DNA of 64,000 nt. Source: Ignavibacterium sp. GTDB lineage: Bacteria > Bacteroidota > Ignavibacteria > Ignavibacteriales > Ignavibacteriaceae. Each line of letters opens with the position of its first letter. The first letter of the stretch is position 1. Both the position numbers and the translations under genes were made by a program. This document shows positions 1-8,417 of this stretch, one piece after another. The DNA lies in assembly GCF_025998815.1 (NCBI RefSeq), contig NZ_AP026678.1, positions 806,001-870,000 of the forward strand, written 5' to 3'. The notes beneath the pieces were generated by a model that did not search any database, was not told the DNA's origin, and saw nothing but the letters and a program-made list of their open reading frames with translations.

Positions 1-751
1 AATCTTTAATCCACCAATGATTAATTCCAATATGATTTGAAACATGATCCATTATAATTTTCAAATCTTTTTTATGTGCTTCATCAACAAGTTTTTTAAA
101 TAACTCGTTGCTTCCAAATCTTGGATCGATTTTATACAAGTCTGTTGCAGCATAGCCGTGATAACTCATCCACATATTGTTTTCGAGCATTGGAGTAATC
201 CAGATTGCAGACACACCAAGTTCTCTAAGATAATCCAGTTTTGAAATTATTCCTTCAATATCCCCACCTTTTCTTCCATCTAAATCTTTTTCTGTAAATT
301 CATCCAGACTATCACCAAGATTGTTGTTTTCAGGATTGCCATCGCAGAAACGATCTGCCATAATTAAATAAACAACATCACTTTGATTAAATCCCTGAAA
401 AGCTTTCTCTCTTTTTTCTCTTTTAAGAATTGGAAAGCTTATTACTGTATCGTATTCATTTGTTGCAAACCCGATTTCAAAATTCAGATTTTCATTAATT
501 GAATTATCAACAACTAAATCAATAAAAAGATAGTTTGGACTTTCTGTTTTATGATAATCAATTACAGTTGCTCCTCTATGCGAAGGATAAATCTCAGCAT
601 TACCAACATTCTTTCCATAGATAAGAATCTGAATTGTATCTGTTTTTAATCCAAACCACCAATTAGGCGGCTCGATTCTTTCCACATTAAATTTTTGTGG
701 AAATGAAAACGAGACCAGATAAAAGCTTAAAAATATTATCTTCTTAATCAT
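1..751 (-). CDS. GH13 alpha-amylase family glycoside hydrolase, 5' part only (runs off the window)
   Basis: An open frame of 250 codons starts at an ATG at 749-751, preceded by AAGAGA, and leaves the window at position 1, so the C-terminal part is unseen. A short hydrophobic leader ending near SFSFPQ suggests export. Residues of about 18-100 (PPNWWFGL, IQILIYG) look like the N-terminal beta-sandwich of cyclomaltodextrinase/neopullulanase enzymes. The TIM barrel follows, with VVYLIMADRFCDGN, GGDIEGIISKLDYL, LGVSAIWITPMLEN, GYAATDLYKIDPRFG and conserved region I (IMDHVSNH) near the window edge. The family cleaves alpha-1,4-glucosidic bonds of maltodextrins; a periplasmic or surface location is inferred from the leader. 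The catalytic Asp/Glu regions II-IV lie outside the window. Confidence 0.9.
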   Translation of the reverse strand, partial: MIKKIIFLSFYLVSFSFPQKFNVERIEPPNWWFGLKTDTIQILIYGKNVGNAEIYPSHRGATVIDYHKTESPNYLFIDLVVDNSINENLNFEIGFATNEYDTVISFPILKREKREKAFQGFNQSDVVYLIMADRFCDGNPENNNLGDSLDEFTEKDLDGRKGGDIEGIISKLDYLRELGVSAIWITPMLENNMWMSYHGYAATDLYKIDPRFGSNELFKKLVDEAHKKDLKIIMDHVSNHIGINHWWIKD

Positions 752-925
752 AATTCTCTTAAAAATTTTGGCAAAGATAGTGAAATACTATTAACTAAAC
801 ATTTTTATAAAATATTTTTTTCAAAATAATTGTTGATAAATCGCAAATTTATTTTTAGTAACTTTTATTTTATGTTGCTATCGAAATAATAATATTTAAC
901 AATCAACATCCTTCAGGAGGGGAAA

Positions 926-1588
926 ATGAAAGCAGTAAAAATCGCTGGTTTAATTTTATTAGGTTTCTTGTTCTTTGCTTGCGACAAAGAAGATTCAAAT
1001 GATCCTAACAGTCTTGGTGGAGATGTAAATACTGAAATAAGTAATGTTGGAGATGAATTTTTTTTAAGTGTTCAAGTTGGGAATGACTATGTTGATCTGA
1101 ATGACACAATAAAAGTTGTAAGCAACAATAATGGTTTGGTTACCTTTAAAATAAAAGCCAATGTTTCGCAATCAAACAAAATCAAACAACTTCTTGATAA
1201 AATTCCTGGTAATGTTTACGATGCTCAAGGAAATATAGATGCCGAAGTTCAATTTAAAATCACCACTGCCGGAATTCAGGACTTCTTCAATAAAGATCAA
1301 AAACCACATACATTAGTTAAATATGATGCAAAGGTTGGAGATCAATATAAGCTCACAAAATCAGATGGTAAAACTATTACTCGAACTGTAACTGCTCGTT
1401 CCGATGTGGACGATTTTCCTTATGGATTTTATTATATAAAAACCATTACACTTGAACAGGATTCCAGAATTCCCGGAATTCAAAAATTTGTATATCGTGC
1501 GAACCACAAATTCGGAATAGTTTATGTTGAAATTTATCTTGAAGATGGTTCCAAAGTTAGTTCATATATTTTCGCTCCTAATTCCTGA
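926..1588 (+). CDS. Predicted lipoprotein of unknown function
   Basis: The 220-residue protein starts with a lipoprotein signal peptide; the lipobox LFFAC places the lipidated Cys at residue 19, followed by an acidic, flexible stretch (DKEDSNDPN). The start is supported by a strong CAGGAGGGG ribosome site. The rest reads as soluble beta-rich sequence with no catalytic motif that I recognise. It is followed after 11 bp by two overlapping membrane-protein genes on the same strand, so the three probably form one transcript. Function unknown; an envelope role is the only supported statement. Confidence 0.75.
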   Translation: MKAVKIAGLILLGFLFFACDKEDSNDPNSLGGDVNTEISNVGDEFFLSVQVGNDYVDLNDTIKVVSNNNGLVTFKIKANVSQSNKIKQLLDKIPGNVYDAQGNIDAEVQFKITTAGIQDFFNKDQKPHTLVKYDAKVGDQYKLTKSDGKTITRTVTARSDVDDFPYGFYYIKTITLEQDSRIPGIQKFVYRANHKFGIVYVEIYLEDGSKVSSYIFAPNS

Positions 1589-1599
1589 TCAGATTTAAT

Positions 1600-2076
1600 A
1601 TGAATCATAAGTTTTTTCTTCCCCACAAATTCAGGTTTGTGGGGATGATTTTATTCCTTTTAGGAATAATCTCTGCTTATGTAAGATTTTCATTAGGAAT
1701 TAAACCTGCTGTTTTAACTTTACCCGTATTTACTGTTTACTCAAGCTTTTTAGAAACCAAAACTTTTCAGGTTATTACAAACAACATTTCAGAAGAAATT
1801 GTTACGCTTTTGTTACTAACTGGTCTGTTACTACTAAATTTCTCAAAAGAAAAAACTGAGATTGAGTTAACTGATAAATTAAGATTCAAAGCTTTAATCT
1901 CTTCAGTGTTTGTAAACACTTTGCTAATGATATTCAGTACATTATTCATCTTCGGATTTGCGTTTGTAAATGTTTTGATGATTAATCTCTTTTCACAGTT
2001 GCTGCTTTATCAGATTATTTTTCGGTTTTTAATTTTCAGAAACAGAAATAAGTTATTCGCAGATGGAATTAGCTGA
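1600..2076 (+). CDS. Small integral membrane protein, unknown function
   Basis: A 158-residue protein with about four hydrophobic segments (around residues 13-33, 65-80, 97-118 and 122-145) joined by short charged loops (FSKEKTEIELTDK). No family is recognised. Its last 14 bases overlap the start of the next gene, which implies translational coupling. There is no clear Shine-Dalgarno sequence before the ATG, which is common in Bacteroidota-type genomes. It probably acts together with the following membrane protein. Confidence 0.6.
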   Translation: MNHKFFLPHKFRFVGMILFLLGIISAYVRFSLGIKPAVLTLPVFTVYSSFLETKTFQVITNNISEEIVTLLLLTGLLLLNFSKEKTEIELTDKLRFKALISSVFVNTLLMIFSTLFIFGFAFVNVLMINLFSQLLLYQIIFRFLIFRNRNKLFADGIS

Positions 2077-2908
2077 GATTCTAAAATTTATTAGAGTTAA
2101 TACGGAGTGGCTCTATACTGTTCTTTATCAGAACAAATATTTCTTTTTTGATTATTGGTCACTGGTACATTTCTTCTCAGGTTTTTTCATTCCGGTAATT
2201 TTATCTAATCTCAGAATCCGAAGAATATATCTCATTACTTTTCTGTTGTTAGTTCTTTACGAAGTTGTTGAAATATATTTGATTTACATTGCTTTTAATA
2301 TTTTCAAACCTGAAACAATAAAAGATCAAATAACAGATATATTAGTAGGATTATCAGGTTTGTTCTTAAACTTCAGATTGGGAAAGTATATATTCAATTC
2401 AAGAAATGAGATTAAATATTCGTCTTACTTCCCTGCTATCGTTACTTCATTAACTATTTCTTTTTTCTGGGTCGGATTCTACCAATATAGATATAATTAT
2501 GATTTCCTTAATTCAAGTGGACTTAATTTCTGGGCATTTGGATGCTGGTCGGTTTCTATACTTATCATTTGTATTTCGTTTTCACACTTTAAAGATAAAT
2601 TTTCTAATAAACTGAAATTCTATCCAATATTTTATCTGTTCTATTTAACTTCATTATTAACTGTTGAATTTGTTGGATATAAAATCCTGGGAATAAAAGA
2701 AATAGCTCATATCAACTCGGATAGTTTAATATTTAATCTTATTCACGGAACTACAACTTTACATATTTATTATTTGCTTGCTCCATTCATCGCAATTTTG
2801 ATCAATAAAATCATTTTTACCCTTTGGCAAAATTATTTAACCTCTTTTGAATTGAATGAAATCAAGCTTAAGAACAAAATATTAAGAACAGTGAGTATTT
2901 CTGACTGA
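2063..2908 (+). CDS. Polytopic membrane protein, unknown function
   Basis: A 281-residue protein with roughly seven to eight hydrophobic helices, rich in Phe, Tyr and Ile. The start codon lies inside the 3' end of the preceding membrane-protein gene (14-base overlap), so the two are almost certainly co-translated. No conserved catalytic or transporter motif is recognised. Acidic helix residues (LLVLYEVVEIYLI at about 73-85) and the segment IKDQITDILVGLSG may be functional, but this is only a visual impression. Confidence 0.6.
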   Translation: MELAEILKFIRVNTEWLYTVLYQNKYFFFDYWSLVHFFSGFFIPVILSNLRIRRIYLITFLLLVLYEVVEIYLIYIAFNIFKPETIKDQITDILVGLSGLFLNFRLGKYIFNSRNEIKYSSYFPAIVTSLTISFFWVGFYQYRYNYDFLNSSGLNFWAFGCWSVSILIICISFSHFKDKFSNKLKFYPIFYLFYLTSLLTVEFVGYKILGIKEIAHINSDSLIFNLIHGTTTLHIYYLLAPFIAILINKIIFTLWQNYLTSFELNEIKLKNKILRTVSISD

Positions 2909-3037
2909 TGCAATAATCATTGAGCAATTTTTAATTCTTTCAATTAAATCCTTCACTAAAATTTCCATAATTAGCTCGTCAAATTTCATTGTAATTAACT
3001 TCAATTAAGTTAATTTTTGAAACTAAATTTTTGAGTT

Positions 3038-3496
3038 ATGGACAAGCAAGCTGAAGAAAAAAATATTACGGTTAATCGTAAAGCAAGACACGATTATCAC
3101 ATTCTTCAAACATTTGAAGCAGGAATAGTTTTAGTCGGTACAGAAGTTAAAGCATTGCGTGAAGGAAAAGCAAATCTTGTTGATAGTTATGCAACAATAA
3201 AAAATGGTGAAGTTTGGCTTGTTAGTGCACATATAAGTGAGTACAAACAAGGAAATATCAATAATCATAATCCGACACGCGACAGAAAATTATTATTAAA
3301 CAAAAGTGAAATAAGAAAACTTATTGGAAAGACTAAAGAAAAAGGGTTAACACTCATTCCTTTAAGAATGTATTTCAAAAACGGTAGAGTGAAAGTCGAG
3401 CTCGCTCTGGCAAAGGGTAAAAAATCTTATGATAAACGGGAAACGATTGCTAAACGCGATTTTCAGCGTGAACAAGAAAGAAGAATAAAATATTGA
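3038..3496 (+). CDS. smpB: SsrA-binding protein SmpB
   Basis: At 152 residues it has the usual family length. Diagnostic segments are [58 protein letters not shown], and the basic C-terminal tail ([14 protein letters not shown]) that becomes helical in the ribosomal A site. SmpB binds the tRNA-like domain of tmRNA and delivers it to stalled ribosomes for trans-translation. The tmRNA gene (ssrA) is not seen in this window. The gene is followed by a degenerate tetranucleotide repeat and then tyrS. Confidence 0.97.
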   Translation: MDKQAEEKNITVNRKARHDYHILQTFEAGIVLVGTEVKALREGKANLVDSYATIKNGEVWLVSAHISEYKQGNINNHNPTRDRKLLLNKSEIRKLIGKTKEKGLTLIPLRMYFKNGRVKVELALAKGKKSYDKRETIAKRDFQREQERRIKY

Positions 3497-3598
3497 ATGA
3501 AAGTATAAATGAAGGTATGAATGAATGGATGAATGGATGAATGGATGTATGAATGATTGATTGAATGATTGAATGGTTGAATGGATGTTGAGTTGAAT
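3495..3598. repeat. Degenerate GAAT/GGAT tetranucleotide tandem repeat
   Basis: Starting at the smpB stop codon, about 100 bases consist of imperfect tandem copies of GAAT, GGAT and GATT, for example three successive GAATGGAT-type units near 3521-3544. It lies in the gap between smpB and tyrS and encodes nothing. Its interrupted structure suggests slippage followed by point mutation. Confidence 0.85.
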
Positions 3599-3690
3599 AA
3601 ATTTAACAGTTTCATCTTATTAAATCTCTTTTGAATTGATTATCAGATTTAAATTCGAATTACATTAAAAGAAAGTACTGAATAAAGCAT

Positions 3691-4917
3691 ATGATAAAAT
3701 TTCCTTCTGTAAATGAACAAATGGATCTCATCAGGCGCGGTACTGTTGAGATTATTCCTGAAGAAGAGTTAGTTCAGAAAATTGAACGGTCAATTAAATC
3801 CGGGAAACCACTGAACATAAAATTAGGATGCGATCCAAGTCGTCCTGATCTTCACATTGGTCATTCTGTGGTGTTAAGAAAGCTTGCTCAGTTCCAACAA
3901 CTTGGTCATCAGGCAATTCTTATTATTGGTGACTTTACAGGAATGATTGGTGATCCTTCCGGTAGAAATTCAACAAGACCTGCGTTAACTCTTGAACAAA
4001 CAAGAATAAACGGTGAAAGTTATTTTCAGCAGGCATCTAAAATTCTGGATAAGAATAAAACTAAAATTGTTTACAACTCTGAATGGCTTGGTAAAATGAC
4101 TTTCGAAGATGTAATTAAACTTGCTTCAAAGTACACAGTTGCAAGAATGCTTGAGCGAGACGATTTCACAAAGCGATACAAAGCCGGTGAACCAATCAGC
4201 ATTCACGAATTTCTTTATCCACTTGCTCAGGCAATGGATTCAGTTGCAATTCAGAGTGATGTTGAACTGGGAGGAACAGATCAGAAATTTAATTTATTCG
4301 TTGGCCGTGATATTCAAAGAGAATACGGAGTTGAACCTCAGGTAATTTTAACAATGCCATTGCTTGTGGGAACTGATGGTGTTGAGAAAATGAGTAAATC
4401 ATATGATAACTATATCGGAATTTCTGATCCACCGGAACAAATTTTTGGAAGAACAATGTCAATTCCTGACACTTTGATTTACACTTATTTCGAACTAGCT
4501 ACAAATGTTTCAAATGAACGGCTGAAAGAAATAAAAGCTGCACTCGAAGATGGTAAAACAAATCCGCGCGATTTAAAGCGCGAGCTTGCCAGAACTCTTG
4601 TTTCGATGTATTATGATGAAGAAGCTGCTAATAAAGCACAGGAAGAGTTTGACAAAATATTCATCAAAAAAGAAATTCCTGATGAGATTGATGAATTTCA
4701 TATTGAAGAAAACACAGAAATCAATATTTTAGACCTGCTTCTTTTAGTAAACTTTGCGCCATCGAAAGGCGAAGCCAAAAGATTAGTTCAGCAAGGTGGA
4801 GTTTCAATTGATGGTGAAAAAGTTTCAGATGTTCATCAGAGCATCAATATCAAATCAGGAATGATTCTTAAAGTAGGTAAACGAAAATTTCTAAAACTAA
4901 TAGAGAAAGGAAAATAA
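3691..4917 (+). CDS. tyrS: Tyrosyl-tRNA synthetase
   Basis: A class I synthetase of 408 residues. The HIGH motif is literal at residues 55-58 (PDLHIGHSVVLRK) and KMSKS is at 233-237. The tRNA-binding S4 domain occupies about 340-405 (LLLLVNFAPSKGEAKRLVQQ, GGVSIDG). It charges tRNA-Tyr with tyrosine in the cytoplasm. The sequence style is the TyrZ-like subgroup often seen in Bacteroidota. The next gene starts 3 bp after the stop, so tyrS, the arginine decarboxylase and the TerC gene probably share a transcript. Confidence 0.97.
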   Translation: MIKFPSVNEQMDLIRRGTVEIIPEEELVQKIERSIKSGKPLNIKLGCDPSRPDLHIGHSVVLRKLAQFQQLGHQAILIIGDFTGMIGDPSGRNSTRPALTLEQTRINGESYFQQASKILDKNKTKIVYNSEWLGKMTFEDVIKLASKYTVARMLERDDFTKRYKAGEPISIHEFLYPLAQAMDSVAIQSDVELGGTDQKFNLFVGRDIQREYGVEPQVILTMPLLVGTDGVEKMSKSYDNYIGISDPPEQIFGRTMSIPDTLIYTYFELATNVSNERLKEIKAALEDGKTNPRDLKRELARTLVSMYYDEEAANKAQEEFDKIFIKKEIPDEIDEFHIEENTEINILDLLLLVNFAPSKGEAKRLVQQGGVSIDGEKVSDVHQSINIKSGMILKVGKRKFLKLIEKGK

Positions 4918-4920
4918 AAA

Positions 4921-5466
4921 TTGTATCTACCGACAAAAATTTTCTTCACAAAAGGTGTTGGAAGACACAAAGAGTATCTTAGCTCTTTCGAATTGGCATT
5001 GAGAAATGCTAAAATTGAAATATGCAATCTTGTTTCAGTTAGCAGTATTTTCCCTATCGGCTGCAAAAGAATATCAGTTGAAGAAGGATTGAAACTTATT
5101 ACACCTGGTCAGATTACGCATTGTGTTATGGCTCGTAATTCAACAAATGAACCAAACAGACTTATCGCGGCTTCAATTGGTGTTGCAATTCCTGCTGATC
5201 CAAATGCTTATGGTTATCTATCTGAACATCATCCTTATGGACAAACTGAAAAAGTTGCCGGTGAGTATGCCGAAGATTTGGCTGCAACAATGCTTGCTAC
5301 AACTTTGGGAGTTGAGTTCGATGCAGATAAAGATTGGAGTGAACGAGAAGATATTTATAAAATGTCCGGTAAAATAGTTCGAACATTTAATGTTACTCAA
5401 TCTGCTGAAGGTGATAAAAACGGTTTATGGACTACTGTAGTAGCTGCCGGTATATTTTTACCATAA
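4921..5466 (+). CDS. pdaD: Pyruvoyl-dependent arginine decarboxylase
   Basis: A 181-residue proenzyme; the frame starts at TTG (4921) with AAAGGA just upstream inside the end of tyrS. The family self-cleaves between two serines, and the sequence [11 protein letters not shown] places the expected cleavage at Ser41/Ser42, giving a small beta chain and a pyruvoyl-capped alpha chain. Other family marks are [31 protein letters not shown], and the C-terminal [14 protein letters not shown]. It converts arginine to agmatine, the first step of a polyamine route. No agmatine-processing gene is adjacent, and the linkage to tyrS looks like simple transcript sharing. Confidence 0.93.
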   Translation: MYLPTKIFFTKGVGRHKEYLSSFELALRNAKIEICNLVSVSSIFPIGCKRISVEEGLKLITPGQITHCVMARNSTNEPNRLIAASIGVAIPADPNAYGYLSEHHPYGQTEKVAGEYAEDLAATMLATTLGVEFDADKDWSEREDIYKMSGKIVRTFNVTQSAEGDKNGLWTTVVAAGIFLP

Positions 5467-5477
5467 CGAGGGACTGA

Positions 5478-6404
5478 TTGTTATCTGAAAATATTTTCTG
5501 GATTATTTTCTCCGTCATCATCGCAATAATGCTGATGATTGATCTTTATGTAACTGATCACAGACGAGGAAAAATAACCTTAAAAGCAAGTCTTATCTGG
5601 AGCGGTATTTGGATCATTACCGCTCTTCTTTTTAACATATTCCTATACTTCTACCTTGAAAACGGTCATCAGAAGGCAATTGAATTTCTTACAGGTTACA
5701 TCATTGAAAAGTCTTTATCAGTAGATAATCTATTTGTCTTTCTGATGATTTTCAGCGTGATGAATGTTAAAGCTGAACATCAACCTCATATACTTAAATG
5801 GGGAATTTTAGGAGCAATATTTTTCAGAATAGTTTTCATTCTTGCTGGTGTTGCTCTGATAAGCTTATTTCATCCGGTGATTTATGTATTCGGTGCCATT
5901 CTACTTTACGCAGCATATAAAATGGCTTTCGGCAGTGATGAGAAAATTGATGTTGAAAACAACTGGCTTATAAAAATTTTTGTAAAGTACTTCAAACTTA
6001 AAACTGATTATGACGGCAGAAAATTTTTTGTTAAAGAAAACGGCAAAACTTATATCACAACAATGTTCTTAACATTGTTGTTGATTGAATCATCTGACAT
6101 CGTATTTGCCGTTGACTCAATTCCTGCAATCATTGCAATTACCCACGATACTTTTATAATTATTTCTTCCAACATTTTTGCGATACTCGGATTAAGGGCT
6201 TTGTATTTTGCTCTTGCCGGATTGGTGGATTTGTTCAGGTATTTGAAATACGGCGTTGCTTTGCTGTTATTTTATGTTGGTATTAAGATGTTGATAAGTG
6301 ATTTTTATAAAATTCCTACTGAAGTTTCATTAATCATCATAGTTACTATTCTATCAATCTCCATTTTATTATCACTTATCAAGAAGAGAAAATTTTCTGA
6401 TTAG
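5478..6404 (+). CDS. TerC family integral membrane protein (Alx-like)
   Basis: The 308-residue protein starts at TTG (5478) with GAGGG five bases upstream. It has about eight to nine hydrophobic helices with the TerC signatures ITGY-like EFLTGYIIEKSLSVDNLFVF, LLLIESSDIVFAVDSIPA and SNIFAILGLRALYFAL, whose acidic membrane residues are thought to handle metal ions. Relatives have been linked to tellurite resistance, manganese export during protein secretion, and pH-controlled Alx of E. coli. Which of these applies cannot be told from sequence. Its 3' end overlaps the convergent symporter gene by 33 bp. Confidence 0.9.
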   Translation: MLSENIFWIIFSVIIAIMLMIDLYVTDHRRGKITLKASLIWSGIWIITALLFNIFLYFYLENGHQKAIEFLTGYIIEKSLSVDNLFVFLMIFSVMNVKAEHQPHILKWGILGAIFFRIVFILAGVALISLFHPVIYVFGAILLYAAYKMAFGSDEKIDVENNWLIKIFVKYFKLKTDYDGRKFFVKENGKTYITTMFLTLLLIESSDIVFAVDSIPAIIAITHDTFIIISSNIFAILGLRALYFALAGLVDLFRYLKYGVALLLFYVGIKMLISDFYKIPTEVSLIIIVTILSISILLSLIKKRKFSD

Positions 6405-7775
6405 TCCGATAATGTGAATGATTATCGCTGCGCCAAGTCCAACTAGCATTGGTTCAATTTCATACCAAAGCGAATTTTGAAAACTGTCTCTTATAAAAAA
6501 CCAGATTGTTCCTGATAAAAGAGAAATTATCATTTCAATCAGCATTATATTTTTTGCTATTCTGGATTTCGAATAATAAGCACTCACAACTGCTGGAATA
6601 ATTGCGGGAATAAACAACGAACCGATTGTGTACCAAATCTGAACTACTGAAGGAATAATGTAAGAAATTACTATTGCAACAATCCCAGAAATAATTATTC
6701 CGATTGATGTATAATATTTTAATTTTTCATCATTCAATTCAGGACTAAGCCGATAAAAAAAATCTCTGCCAATAGTGGTTGCACTAAGAAAAAGAAAACT
6801 GTTAAGTGTTGAAATGATTGTAGCAAACATTCCGGCATAGAAAATTCCCTTCAATCCCGGAGATAAAATTTTTTCTGCAAGAAAAGGAAATGCTAAGACT
6901 GGTTGTTCAAGATTTGGGAATAACGCTCTGGCAAATAGTCCTGTTGAAGTTGTAAGAAAATCAAAAAGCGCCCAGAAAAAAATTGAAATGATTATTCCCC
7001 ATTTAGCTACATTACCATTTTTTGAAGCATAAGCTCTCTGATGAAATCCTGGATCGGCAAATGTCCATAATGCAATTAGAAACCAAACAATTATAAAAGT
7101 TGGTGAAGCATCACCGGTTAGTTTCAGATGATTAGCTGGAAGATTTGTATTTAAGAATTCAATTCCACCAATGTTGTTAAAACAAATTATAACAGCTATA
7201 ATAAATCCAATAAACATCACAAAGAACTGAAAAGCATCAACATAAACATTTGAACGGAATCCACCTCTAATCAGATATGAACCCGAAAGCAGGAATGAAA
7301 TGATTAATGCTAAAAGAAAATCAATCTTAAAGATTTCTTTCAATAAACTTGCTGTCATCAAAAGATAAGGTGCTGGTGAAACAAGTATGAATACTATAAC
7401 TGCAGAAAGTAAAGAAACATTTTTGCCATAAACTTCAAAAAGTTTATCAGGTATTGTGAATAAAGATGCTTCACGAATTTTTTTAGCAAAGAAAATTGCA
7501 AATAAAAAAGCGAAAAGATAATACGGAAGTCCTTGTGTAAACCAACTGAGTAAGCCGTAGCGATAAGTGAACTCGCCTACTCCTAATATGCCACCATACC
7601 AGGTTGAAACCGTTACAAGCACGAATAATAATAGGTTTAAATTCCTTCCGGCGAGAAGATAGTCAGTTGCATCTTTGGATTTTTTTGATGATAGAAATCC
7701 GATCAAAAGAAGTAATACAAAAAAAGTGAGAATGACTGCAATGTCTTCAAAACTAAATGAGATCATTTTTTGCAA
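6372..7775 (-). CDS. Sodium:solute symporter (SSS family), predicted thiamine or thiamine-precursor transporter
   Basis: A 467-residue protein with about 13 hydrophobic helices and SSS features (VSTWYGGILGVGEFTYRYGL near the N terminus, ADPGFHQRAYASKN, GIFYAGMFATIISTLNSFLF). The family couples sodium entry to solute uptake across the inner membrane. It is the last gene of an operon led by a TPP riboswitch, a TonB receptor and thiamine pyrophosphokinase, and its start overlaps the kinase stop. That context points to thiamine or a pyrimidine/thiazole precursor as substrate; SSS-type transporters have been proposed for thiamine compounds in other THI-box regulons (ThiV). The start may be TTG at 7775 or ATG at 7766; neither has a clear ribosome site. 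Substrate is inferred. Confidence 0.85.
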   Translation of the reverse strand: MQKMISFSFEDIAVILTFFVLLLLIGFLSSKKSKDATDYLLAGRNLNLLLFVLVTVSTWYGGILGVGEFTYRYGLLSWFTQGLPYYLFAFLFAIFFAKKIREASLFTIPDKLFEVYGKNVSLLSAVIVFILVSPAPYLLMTASLLKEIFKIDFLLALIISFLLSGSYLIRGGFRSNVYVDAFQFFVMFIGFIIAVIICFNNIGGIEFLNTNLPANHLKLTGDASPTFIIVWFLIALWTFADPGFHQRAYASKNGNVAKWGIIISIFFWALFDFLTTSTGLFARALFPNLEQPVLAFPFLAEKILSPGLKGIFYAGMFATIISTLNSFLFLSATTIGRDFFYRLSPELNDEKLKYYTSIGIIISGIVAIVISYIIPSVVQIWYTIGSLFIPAIIPAVVSAYYSKSRIAKNIMLIEMIISLLSGTIWFFIRDSFQNSLWYEIEPMLVGLGAAIIIHIIGLIRKFSLLDK

Positions 7776-8406
7776 CGAAATTAAAATCGCGAATAATAAA
7801 AACTATTCCACCTCTAATGTTTAACTTTACTTCATTTTGTGTGGCTACATTTGATGTGCTTTCTCTTTCACCGAATGGAAGTCTGGAATTTTTAAGCTGG
7901 TATTTTAATCCATCGGAAGAAATTTTTGTCTTTGAATCGAATGCATATAAAGAAATTGTTTCACCAGGTTTTGACTTCAAGGTAATCGATTCATTGGTTG
8001 GAGTTAAAAAAGAATTTTCAGCAACGACATTGCATTCAATTTTATTAAAAAATTTCAGGACAATTCCAAGATTACAAATTGTATGATCTAACCTGTCACC
8101 GGTAACACCAAGTAATAATGCTTCAGTGAATCCTTTTTTAATTGCGAACTTAAGACATTTTTCAACATCAGTGTCATTCTGTCTTGTGATTTTTATAATC
8201 GTTGATTTATCTGAAAAATATTTTATGGTTTCAGGACTAACTGAATCAAGGTCACCGATAATATAATCGGGAACCAACCCGAGCTTTTTTGCTGAGTTGG
8301 CTCCACCATCTGCACAAATTAAAGTTGTATAACCTTTTTTCTCAAAGAAGTTAATCACCTTTTTTGAAGGTGCTCTTCCATTTGCAATTATAATACATTT
8401 TTTCAA
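7753..8406 (-). CDS. thiN: Thiamine pyrophosphokinase
   Basis: A 217-residue enzyme that makes thiamine diphosphate from thiamine and ATP. Family motifs are IIANGRAPS, ADGGAN, PDYIIGDLDSV, RQNDTDVEKCL and LGVTGDRLDHTICNLG, with a C-terminal beta-sandwich containing SDGLKYQL and STSN. The start is TTG at 8406, six bases after AGGAAAG; no ATG fits this frame nearby. It is encoded 11 bp after the TonB receptor and overlaps the symporter. Together these support a salvage pathway: outer-membrane uptake, inner-membrane uptake, then trapping by pyrophosphorylation. Confidence 0.96.
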   Translation of the reverse strand: MKKCIIIANGRAPSKKVINFFEKKGYTTLICADGGANSAKKLGLVPDYIIGDLDSVSPETIKYFSDKSTIIKITRQNDTDVEKCLKFAIKKGFTEALLLGVTGDRLDHTICNLGIVLKFFNKIECNVVAENSFLTPTNESITLKSKPGETISLYAFDSKTKISSDGLKYQLKNSRLPFGERESTSNVATQNEVKLNIRGGIVFIIRDFNFVAKNDLI

Positions 8407-8417
8407 ACTGCTTTCCT

